Assembly: GCA_026874595.1 (NCBI GenBank)
Contig: CM049309.1
Coordinates: forward strand, 74,816,426 to 74,880,425
Length of the DNA stretch: 64,000 bases
DNA from: Sipunculus nudus
Lineage: Eukaryota > Annelida > Sipuncula > Golfingiida > Sipunculidae
Direction: 5' to 3'
This document shows, in pieces, positions 40,331 to 50,238 of the stretch (the stretch's first letter is position 1; each line of letters opens with the position of its first letter). The notes under the pieces were generated by a model that had not been told where the DNA came from, made no database searches, and saw only the letters and a list, made by a program, of their open reading frames with translations. Made by a program: the position numbers and the translations under genes.

Positions 40331-41678
40331 CATGAGTCACGGCGCTCAGTGGTTATATATGATAAAAAATATGATTTGGGAAAGAGGCACATGCTGGTTT
40401 TGTGTGGTAATAAATATAAGCTTTATTATGAGTTGTTGGTGTTCAGTTTATGTATGATTTTGATAGTATCTCTGGAGACAGGGAAGAGGATTGATTTAAT
40501 TTATTTTATTAACAAATGGAGTGCTATTGTCATACAGATTTTGACTTGGCCATATAACTTACAAGCAGCTCATATAATAAAATAGTTTAACTATTTATTA
40601 AAATTTAATAACAAATATTGTGCCATTATAATTTTTATTTTAAAAAATAATAAGAAAATCATATAATTTTTTAAATAAAATATAACTGAAATGATTATTG
40701 AAATAATATTATAGAATATATTCATAAATGCATTCATGAATACATTTTGAAAGTATCTGCACTGGTATTCAAATACTTTCATATTACCTGAATTCCCATT
40801 CTTATGCAATAAAATTCTTTAATGCAGTATATATTCATATTCGTATTCAAATACATTTGCAAAGCATTCGCACCATGTCTATTATTTATTTAGTTTTAGC
40901 CCACCAATGATGTTGCGAATCCAGAATATACAAAATTCACAAATTTAAATAATGATCATAAGTACCTGGTTTTATGGCTTTTATTTATATTAAAAAAAAA
41001 TAAATGTAATATATTCACTTTGGACTACTTTCACATCAATCTACACACTAGACACAGTAGGAATCTAGATAAATATTATCAACTGCATCTTTGTCTATCA
41101 TTAATTTCCTTCATATGATCCCTAATGATTAGTAATGAATAATATGATTTATTTTTTATCATTAAAATTTAACTGAAAAATACCATAGGTGACTGCATGG
41201 TGTTATTTGGAATAACATTGACATTGGCATTCTATCCATCCATACAAGATTCTTACATCAACAGTAACAGTAATTTTCCATTACTCATCAACTACTAAAT
41301 TCCTTTTCTATTAATTTTTTTTAATTTGTTATTAAAAACCAATATAAAATTATTAATTTATTGTTATGTTGTTTTTCAAAACAACACCTAGATGAGTTGG
41401 GTTGGACACCTGGATCAACTGTGGCTGGGCATTAGCTGCCTGGCTGCCAAAGTGTATGCTTCGCTCAAGCGTGCATAATCTGATGAAAGGTCAACAAGGT
41501 CAACATGCAGGTGACTGAAGAGGGGCTTGATTGAGCTTTGGTCTGACATGGTCTCATAAAAACATTAATAAAAGCTACAATATTTGGCCAATTTGTTTCA
41601 GCTTTCTAAACTACAAAGATGAAATCCTTATGTGTGCATGATATGAAAATTATATTAACAGTGCTCTCAGGAAACAAA

Positions 41679-43644
41679 CATGCCATGGTCAAAGTTGGGC
41701 AAAATTTAAGGTACTAATTTTATATTTATACTAATAACTTATAAAATTTGAAAAATTCAGAACTAATATTTGGTATTCAATTGAATCTTGATTAAATAAT
41801 GTTACATCGCTGACAAAAAAATCTCTAGCTTCAGCAATCCTCTTGTTAAGGGAGTAAATATATTTTTTGTTTTTTTAAAAAGTGCATCATGTTTGGGCCC
41901 ATAACTTAAAACAATTACGCAATACTGACATCATTTCTGGCATGTGCATAGCAAATGTATAGAAAAAAATGTATATTATATATGATCAAAGTCAGATCAG
42001 TGGTTTTGATATTAGGCAGTCTTACAGTGTAACAATGGGTTTTAATGGAAAAATGAAGTTTTCATTAATATTTTGATGGAATTAAGTCCTAGTGATCAAA
42101 TTCTTGGCATGGTCGGGGATTTTGGAGACATCTAACTGTATGCCAAATTTTAGGAACTTAGAGCTGAAGCTGGGGAGCTGAGCTCTAGCAAACTGCATAA
42201 CACTAGCTTGATGTAAACAATATGTGACATGGTGCTTGAAAACTTGAATAAAATCTACAGTTTTTGATCAACTGGTTTCAATTTTTTGGTGTTGAAATGG
42301 TAACAAAAACATGATTTGAAAATTAAATCCTCAGCAGTTACAGGGAAAAAATGTGCCATGATCAAACTTGGGCAAAATTTAAGGTACCAATTTTATATTT
42401 TTGCCAATATTTTAAAAAAATTGACAGATTTTGATTTAATTTTTGGTATACAATTAAATTTTGATCAATTAAAGTTGTATTACTGAAAAAAAGTCCCTAC
42501 CTTGAACACTTTTGGTCTTGAGTGACCAAATATCTTTCCTGATTTTTTTACAAAGTCAATTAAGTTTGGGCCTATAACTTTTTAAAATTGAATAATACTG
42601 ACTTAATTTCTGGCATGTACATTGGAACTATATAGAGGAATATTTATGGTAAATATGAAGAAAACCAGATGAGAGGTTTTTATATTAGGCAGTCCTGAAG
42701 TGTGAAAATAGATTTCTAATAAAAAATTGAGGTGTTTCCTTAATATCTCAAAGGAACGAAGTCCTATTGACCCAATTTTCGGCATGGTAGGAGATTTTGG
42801 GGGCATCTAACTGTATGCCTAATTTCAGATTTGTAGGTCCAATAGTGTCAAAAGTGCCAGTCTTACGGACGGACATCCGGACAGACGGACGGACGGACAG
42901 ACAGACAGATGGACAATGGACCACGACTATAGCTCAGATGACTTATAGTCAGCTGAGCTAAAAATAGGTCAAGGTCACCTATCTTCGAACTTGACCGAGA
43001 TTTTGTCGATATACATCTTTACAGAGGAAATAAAATTCTGATGGTGAATCTTTTTCCAGATATCCCACTCACAAGGTAATAGTTAACGGACGCCGGACGG
43101 ACGGACGGACAGACGGACAGCTTGGGTGACAACAATAGCCCATCAGCCTAAGGGCTGAGGGCTAAAAAAAGTCTCCAGCTTCAATAACTTTCATGTTAAG
43201 TGAGTAAATATATTTCCTGATTGTTTACAAAGAGAATTATGTTCTGGCCAGTAACTTCAGGAAAGTACACAAATCAGTACTAACCTAATGTCTGGTATGT
43301 ACATAGAAAGTATATAGAGGAATGATTATATTTAATTTGATCAATATCAGGTCAGTGGTTTTGACATCATGCAGTTTTCAAGTGAAACAATGGGTTTTTA
43401 ATGAAAAATTATGGTTTTTCTTTAATATCTCGAAGGAATGAAGTCCTAGTGACCAAATTTTCAATATGGAGTTTTTTTTTTGGGGGGGGGGGGGGTGGGA
43501 GGACATCAAACTGTATGCAAAATTTTGGATTTGTTTGTCCAATGGTTTCAAAGCGTGCCCTCACAACGGTTAATGGAAGGCCAGACGACAGACAAAGTAC
43601 CATGACAACAGATCAGATGACTTATAGTCAGCTGAGCTAAAAAT
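41679..43644. repeat. Tandem array, about 680-bp unit, three copies
   Basis: The mark GAAGTCCTAGTGACCAAATT (or a variant) stands at about 42083, 42758 and 43440. The mark CATGCCATGGTCAAAGTTGG stands at 41679 and 42352, with a stray copy at 39345. Units also share TTTCTGGCATGTACAT and AACTGTATGCCAAATTT. Copies two and three end in GACGG runs and GTCAGCTGAGCTAAAAA. A partial copy of the 300-bp family is inserted at about 42960-43140. Confidence 0.88.
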
Positions 43645-44382
43645 CAATTAAAACTCATAAAAATGATGATGAGCCTATTTATATAAGAACTCTTATCAAA
43701 TTATTATCAATATACTGGCTTATGTCACAACATTATGAGATGCATGACCAAATGCAGTTATGTGATAACTGCCAAGGAGACAAACTGGTCCATGTGGTGA
43801 ACCTACACAATCAGTTAATTACAGTATGACCAAAGCTTGCTTTCTTAACTGAAATAAAGGACTGCATGTCCCCTGAGGAAGACACTTGTATCCCTATAGT
43901 CATTTATAACCAGTCTCAGGTTTTCCTTTTGATATGAAAGTTATAATGTGGCATGATTTGTTGGGGGTTTATATCACTTTTTTTTACACCATCTTATAAG
44001 TGGAACATGTTGTTGAAAAGCATGCAAAGATGACATTTGAAAGATGAGAACTACCAGATGTAAATTAATCTGGGGTTTATCTATTGAAATCCAGGGCCTA
44101 TAGAAATGACCTTTTAATAATGAGGACTATGACTTTTAAGGTGAGCAGATATAGAACCAAACCCATGATTGGTTTGATAGACACAATTTACATGATCAGT
44201 AGTGACATCTATCTGTGGTATGGTTCACCACTGGATTTGCAATGAATGTACCCAGAAGTACATGTACATTTGTTTATTAAAAGCCATGTCTTATGGAGAT
44301 CAGGTTCAATATGGGTTATAAATGGAGCAATTACATTCAAGAAATTCAAATTTTCAATTGAGTATGGCCAATAAATGTACAT

Positions 44383-45175
44383 ACATGTCGAGGGAAGAAT
44401 GAGAATCTGGGAGGACCTTGAATCTTCCTGGGAAGAATTGGAATTCCTTTTCTTCCCATGGAAAAATGAATCAAGATATATGGTATAAAATGATTCCTGT
44501 TCTTCCTGGGAAAAATAAAATACTCATTCTTCCCTCAATAAATGAGTATCCAATCTCTCCTGGGATGACTGTGAATTCCCATTTATCCAGGAATAGCAGG
44601 AATATTTTTAAATTCTTGTCAGCTTTTATCTACTACTTTTACCTTTTAAAAAAACTCTTTCACACATCCTTCTTAATTATGAACTTGAAGCTTTATATAA
44701 TGAAACTACAACAAAATAAAATGATATGCAGACTGTTCACAAGTAAAGATAAGTGTCAGATTACCAAATTCCCTTTTTTCCTTTAATTTGTTGTGCCATC
44801 ATTTTAATTATGGCAAATACAGGTTCATGCCACAAAATAAAAATAAAATTACAGGAATGGTTATACTTGATACTACAGTGTTATAATGTGCTGTTTAAGT
44901 GTTAATTTTATTTTACAAACCTTCCCTTACTACAAAAGGATATCATTTAACCATTAATTAATTTCTGGGAAAAATGAGAATTCTCATTCTTTCCCAGAAG
45001 TAAATTAAGGGAAAATCATATTCTGAGAGTAAAATGAGAATCAAAATATATTATGAACTGATTCCCATTTTCCTTGGAAGAATGAGAATACTCTATTCCA
45101 TGGAAGAATTAAAATTCTCATTCTTCCATGGAAGATTCCAGATCTTCCCAGATTCTCATTCTTTTCTCGTCATGT
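44383..45175. mobile_element. Foldback element, 793 bp, with about 45-bp imperfect terminal repeats
   Basis: The left end ACATGTCGAGGGAAGAATGA matches the inverse complement of the right end (ACATGACGAG then AAAAGAATGAGAATCTGGGA) over about 45 bp with few mismatches. Both ends are flanked by ACAT (44379-44382 and 45176-45179), a possible 4-bp duplication. Sub-terminal regions repeat GAAGAATGAGAAT and TTCTTCCATGGAAGAA many times, giving several small hairpins. No protein is encoded; an open frame of 122 codons inside is chance. Confidence 0.75.
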
Positions 45176-45179
45176 ACAT

Positions 45180-46295
45180 GACCCTGTGTCTGGGATTAGA
45201 AAGAAAACCATTAAATAATCAAACTACAAGGAGTGATCTCACATGCTCTTCACACCTACAAGATCCATTCACATCCGCAAGACCCATGAAGTATTCAAAT
45301 GAACCTTTAGACTTAAATAACCAGGACTTTAACTCTTATGGTATGAATGCCAAAGCATTTGTTAAAAAAAAAACACGATTGGTGATGGCATTTGTGCCAT
45401 AATAAATAATGGGCATGTGAAGAGATTTAACCTACAGTGACATCTGTTGGTCATATGCTGTACTAACACAAACATTTACAATGTCACATCATTTACTATT
45501 TGGCCCATAAATACCCGACAGACTACATAACACTTAAAAAGTCCACCAGGCCCATGACCTTTATTGATACTGCTTACTGAAGAAGACTAAAAACCATGTC
45601 ACAACCATGTTCCATTAGGGATGGTCTCTTATAATATTATCTAAACTTATCACCAAGTTTGAATGTACCTGAAGTATGTATCAGGGAAAAAACTGATGGA
45701 TTACAGTAAACAATTAAGTTATTGAATAAACAAACAAGGTGTGTATCCAAATCAACATATATCAAAATATCATTATTTCTTCATGCAAACTTAAATTAAA
45801 ACCAACCTGACCTACTCCTATCTTCCCACTATCCAAACCATTCACATTACAAAATAAACAGCACTCTGCATTCAGAAAGAAAGAAAATAACCCTCCCCTA
45901 CTGCTGGGGTTTCTGTCTTGATCACCTCCCAGACTGAATCAACTATACTGTATAATGAGACCTATCTGTCCAAGGTTTCCTATATATTCTTCCATTATGA
46001 TTATTAAGTTAAAAGTGGAAAATCTTTATTAGTACACAGATGATCACACATATATCTAATCCTTTCCTTCAAAGACATGTTGATCTACTATTAAAATTTA
46101 GTGAACAATTCCCTTCCTCAAGAATGCTCTCTCCACAAAAATCAACATTGCAGATGTTTAATACACAAACAAATAGGTAAATAGACACACATTTATATAT
46201 ACCAGGTCATAATAAAACTAAAGTAGGTCAAAAGTTTTGTAAACAAGCTATGGCACCGTGAAAATAAACCTACATTACAAAAACAACAATCATAC
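45180..46295 (-). other. Intron flank of the transmembrane start exon; no feature
   Basis: The stretch between the foldback element and the donor at 46296 shows no coding signal or repeat. It is the 5' end of the intron used by the membrane-anchored form. Confidence 0.5.
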
Positions 46296-46448
46296 CTTGA
46301 TCTTGTTAACCTGAGCATTGTACTCAGTGACCATTTGCTTTACATACTTCATGATCCAAAACGAGAAGAAAGCAATAACAACAGCCAGTATAAAGTTAGT
46401 GTACAAGGTGTCCAACACGTCAAGATCTATAGTGACTTTATGAGACAT
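46296..46448 (-). CDS. Alternative first exon encoding an N-terminal transmembrane anchor (51 residues)
   Basis: On the minus strand ATGTCTCATAAAGTC opens a 51-codon reading frame, MSHKVTIDLDVLDTLY, then a hydrophobic segment of about 15-18 residues (about 18-33: NFILAVVIAFFSFWIM), then KYVKQMVTEYNAQVNKIK. It ends exactly in phase 0 at ATCAAG|GTATGA. The next coding exon at 13146 starts in phase 0 with a Glu-rich coiled-coil-like segment, so the join is in frame and gives 576 residues (51 + 482 codons + shared C-terminus). The ATG has a purine at -3. The hydrophobic run with Lys after it looks like a signal anchor, which would tether the repeat region to a membrane. This exon lies inside the intron between 47060 and 13146, so it implies a separate promoter just upstream. 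I recognise no homologue of this segment. Confidence 0.7.
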
Positions 46449-47059
46449 CTCTCTCCTGGCACCAGGACTGAACTGAAGGCTTCTCCTTCACTGAATGACT
46501 GGATGTATCACAAACTGCTTATTTCACTAATAATTCTCATTACTAGGGACAACCTTGGAATGCAGGTGATGCAGAAAATCATATCTACCATCTGTATTAC
46601 AATGGAGTATTGATTCATCACGTTAAATGAGTTAATGACATTGGGATTAAGTATTCTGCTGTGCCTTTTAGGACTGTTACAGGTGGTCAGGAAAAACAAA
46701 ATAAAGGAACTGGAATGTTAAGGTGATGAAACCTGATCCACACCTGTCTGTACAGCTATTACTAAACAGGGCCTTTAAATCTAATGTTAATCTTAAATAA
46801 TTACATTAAAAAATAAAACCTCTTCGTCTAACAGTGACAGACAAAGTAAAATCTATGACCAGTTTTATTTTTAATAACAATCTGGGAAGAGTAAGCTCAA
46901 AAGTCTGTCTGGAAATGTCTTGAGCTAAATAAATGACTTTTGTTTATGGTAATGTTTGAGGTACCATACTAAAAAGATTACGGCAAGGAATTTTTTATTA
47001 TTCCCGACAAGTGAATAATAATAACTCTGGATTTATCACAAAATGTGCAAGAATCTTAC

Positions 47060-47793
47060 CTTATTCTTGTGCTGTCCCTCTTTGTATATCTTCTCTTTCC
47101 GATAATTTTCCTCTAGTTTTGCCTGTTCCCTGATCTCTCGTTCAATAATACTTTGGGATCCCTTCTCATCTTCATACACATCTTGGTCACTGTAATGCTC
47201 TGTGTTTATGAGAACCTGTGGAGAAGCCCGGTCAGCCTCCGTTAATTCATTATATGATGGTCTATTGTACAAGTCAGCTTCTGGTGGCGAGGCTGGGGTC
47301 TTCTTCTCTATGTGTGAACCATGTGTGTGTCGTTCAACCTCCATATCATGGCTTTCTCTATATTTGTTCTCCGTTTCATCAAGTAATTTACTTTCACCAT
47401 AAAATCTTTTGTGCTTTTCCTCTCGCAGTTTTCGTTCTCGCTCAAGCGCTAGCCTTACCTCTCTGTCTACTGCACTTTCGTAAGCGACCTCCGCTGGATT
47501 TTTTTCAATAACAGGTGAGGTCACAGGTGTGACTTGTTTTTGTTTGGGACTTTTTATCCCTTGCTCCTTTTCATATTTTGCTGCCTGGATTTCCCAGCGC
47601 TTTTTAGTTGAAGCCAAGTCAGCAATAGAGTCACTGTCAACTGTGCTCACAAATTCACCATGATCATAGTTATGCTCTCGTTTGACTGTGTGAGGAAGGT
47701 CTGGGAACAGCTTGGCATCAGGTGACAGTAGCTGCTTCTCCCAGAGCTTCTTTGTCTTCTCCTGGTCACTGATTGACCGGGAATCAACTTTCC
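47060..47793 (-). CDS. Internal coding exon (244 residues) with two VDSxSI motifs and two IEREIR modules
   Basis: The acceptor is a strong T-rich tract ending TTTTTTAG|GGAAAG and the donor is AATAAG|GTAAGA. The exon enters with two bases and leaves in phase 0, joining the exon at 13146. In the long isoform it covers residues 47-290. Near its start are two related motifs, VDSRSISDQEKTKKLWEKQ (residues 48-66) and VDSDSIADLASTKKRWEIQ (97-115). Further on come SAVDREVRLALERERKLREE (about 152-171) and SIIEREIREQAKLEENYRKE (about 260-279), two copies of the charged helical module typical of MISP/AKAP2-like proteins. The regions between are rich in charged and polar residues and probably disordered. 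The open frame continues upstream of the acceptor as intron read-through; I exclude that part because the acceptor is strong and the extension is AT-rich. Confidence 0.9.
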
Positions 47794-48409
47794 CTAAAAA
47801 ATAAGAAAAAAACTCATTAAAGTGACTTTCTACATGCTTAGGATGGTTTTGTGTTAAATAAAAAAAATCACTGACTGTTTTCTTGTAAGAATTCATATTT
47901 TCTTCATTTTCATCAATAACTCCAAATGCTGCTTCTCATAGTATTCATGAAATTACTATATATGTAATTAAAAGGTTCAAATTGCCATGTATATTGATTA
48001 CATTGTGGCATATACAGGTAACCATGCACACAAAAGCATCACTGGCCTTGCCAAGGAAGCTTGCTTTATCAAAGTGATAGAACACCTGACTTTTATGTAA
48101 CAGGTATGACCATTTGGCCTAATTTTAAACAAAACTTTAATGCAGCACAAAATTCTTTTCATATCTTTACATAGCTCAGTCATAACATATAAGTATCATC
48201 ATGAGGGTCACAAGGTTGGCACAGGTGACTCTTCACTTGTTATATACATGTATATAATACCAACATGTTAACATATATTAGCAGACATCATATTGCATTC
48301 ATACATATACACAAAACAATATTAAACACATTAACTTTACACAGTTTGTAAATATTTCTAGTAAAACACTTTTTGTAGAAAAAATATGGCACAAAATAAA
48401 TCTGAATAC

Positions 48410-48530
48410 CTGACACAGCTACCTCAAACATGGTGTTTCCTACAACCTTGTTTCCTCTGTATAACCTGAGAGGAACCTTAAGGTTGTTCAAATACAAATC
48501 TGCAGCCACCTGGGCATGACCTGGACACAT
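48410..48530 (-). CDS. Candidate alternative start (or cassette) exon, 40 residues
   Basis: The minus strand carries an open stretch starting just after a TAA at 48563-48561. Its first ATG is at 48530 and it reads MCPGHAQVAADLYLNNLKVP, then LRLYRGNKVVGNTMFEVAVS. It ends in phase 1 at TCAG|GTATTC, matching the acceptor at 47793. The peptide has the mixed hydrophobic, Gly and charged pattern of a small folded beta-rich segment rather than of intronic noise. The donor is weak after GTA. An alternative reading uses an internal acceptor after GGCTGCAG, giving a 90-nt phase 1-1 cassette between 60239 and 47793. I do not recognise the domain. Joined to the downstream exons it would give 810 residues. 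Confidence 0.4.
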
Positions 48531-49802
48531 TCTAGAGCCACTTGAGGAGGTAACTGGCACTTACCTGAGGACTTCCTGCCCCAGCAAGATCACACACAAC
48601 AACATCCCGTACCCAAACCTTCCAGGGGTAATTACGTTAAAGGTATGGGCAGGCACGACCTGGGGTAATTAAGTCCTCAATAAAAGAGTCTGGCCATCAG
48701 TTACCCTGTCAGACTCTCTGATAGACAGGTGTTTGCCACATGGGTCAGTAAATTATCCTTTATCAGGAATATATATAACTTTAGTTATATAAGGTTATAC
48801 TAAATTACTCTAGGTCTTTTTCTTTTGTAAGAATTTGTTTATTTTAAAAATAAGTTGTAAAATTGCTCAAGACAGAATATTTATCAAACTATCTAAAGTT
48901 TTACTTCAATCCAGACAAAAATATCTGCATTAGATTTCATGTCCCATCTACATGAAAGAACTATTCTCCATAATGGTTGCTAAAAGTAACAAACAGTACT
49001 TAATGTCTTGAACAGATTTACAACAATGCAGATAAACTTGAGATAAATGACCTGATACACAGGTCTTCAATTTGAGAAAGAGCAAATTTTTAGTTCCAGG
49101 CTATGCCACAGGTGGCACCACTACTGCCTGGCAATCACTTCATGGCACTGAAGCAGACTGCATATAAACTTATTCCCTCTACATATTTTTATACAAATAC
49201 ATTTTCATGTTATATTGTTACAAGGTGAGAAATTAAACAGCAAAAATGTTAGGTATAGAATTACTTTTTCACCTTGTAGACAATTATTTTTCCTCCTTGA
49301 TGTTTTCAGCATTTATTCTGTGGAAGCTTCTTCAGTGACATTTTTCCAAAATTCACCATGTCTATCTGAATGCTGACATGTGTTTGATTTATTTTAAAGT
49401 AGCAGACGGGGTAAAATGAAATTACAGTATCAAACAGCAAGACCATTTAGTATGCTGTCTTCACAAAAACAGATATTTTGATAAGAGCATTATGTACAGG
49501 CCTGCACTGAGCATCATAGATTAAGAAACTACAGTATGTATTACAAGAAGTCGTAATGACGCCTTTCCCTGTCCCAGAACATTTTGTACAAATCTATTGG
49601 AAAGGTGAACACCTAGTTGTTTTCAACATTAGTAGCTGAAATGTAGTAACAAACAGGACAAACCTGTATTAAGCTTTTCAGTTGAAAAGGTGAAAATTTA
49701 AAAGTTTTACAATCCCTGGTTACCATCAAAGCTCTGCTAGAACAACAAATATACACAATGTGCATTCTAATGCCAACTATAAAGTTTTATCATGTGCAAG
49801 GA

Positions 49803-49856
49803 CCCCCCCCCCCCCCCACACACACACACACCTCACCCCCCCCCCCCCCCCCCCCC
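49803..49856. repeat. Poly-C / (CA)n / poly-C compound tract
   Basis: Fifteen C, then about seven CA units, then CCTCA and twenty-one C run in succession. It lies between the two candidate start exons at 48530 and 50208. Confidence 0.97.
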
Positions 49857-50207
49857 AAATCCACTTTCATTTAAATCATCAATTCTAACTGATGACTGAA
49901 AGAATCAGAAATAATGTTAAGTATTTTCTTACTCATGGTGCCCACTGATTTTCAAACTCAAGAAAAACAGGACCTAAAAAGAAATTATGTTTAAACATTT
50001 TAAGATAAAATACACACTTGCAAAATCTAGCCGATACTGGTACACTGTGGGATATATGTCATTCAGAAAGTGCATGTGTAACAAAGGAAACAACATGTGA
50101 CTTGTTGACCAACAGGTGAGACATCACAAGAATGTGTGTGTTTTCTGTACACCCTATCAACTACAAATCAGTGTACAGCACACTTGATGGAAAAAATAAT
50201 ACATTAC

Positions 50208-50238
50208 CTTTATTGGGTAGAGAATAAATGCGCATCAT
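50208..50238 (-). CDS. Candidate alternative first exon (10 residues, MMRIYSLPNK)
   Basis: This minus-strand exon starts at tandem ATGs and reads MMRIYSLPNK. It stops at AAAG|GTAATG after one extra base (phase 1), exactly what the exon at 47793 needs. An in-frame TGA lies about 24 nt upstream of the ATG, consistent with a 5' UTR. The resulting protein would simply replace the 45-residue acidic N-terminus by ten residues. The exon is too short for coding statistics, so the call rests on the ATG, the donor and the phase. A chance arrangement is possible. Confidence 0.45.

Noticed and set aside
44418-45402. Two 122-codon frames
   Set aside because: They lie in or across the foldback element and show no domain or coding bias.
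47794-47896. Open frame extending the exon at 47060-47793 upstream to an ATG
   Set aside because: A strong T-rich acceptor interrupts it, the extension is AT-rich, and the phase at 47793 is explained by the start exons.
48565-48605. Short frame MLLCVILLGQEVL ending at a strong CAG|GTAAGT
   Set aside because: Phase 2 does not fit the next exon; it might be a non-coding first exon, which I cannot show.
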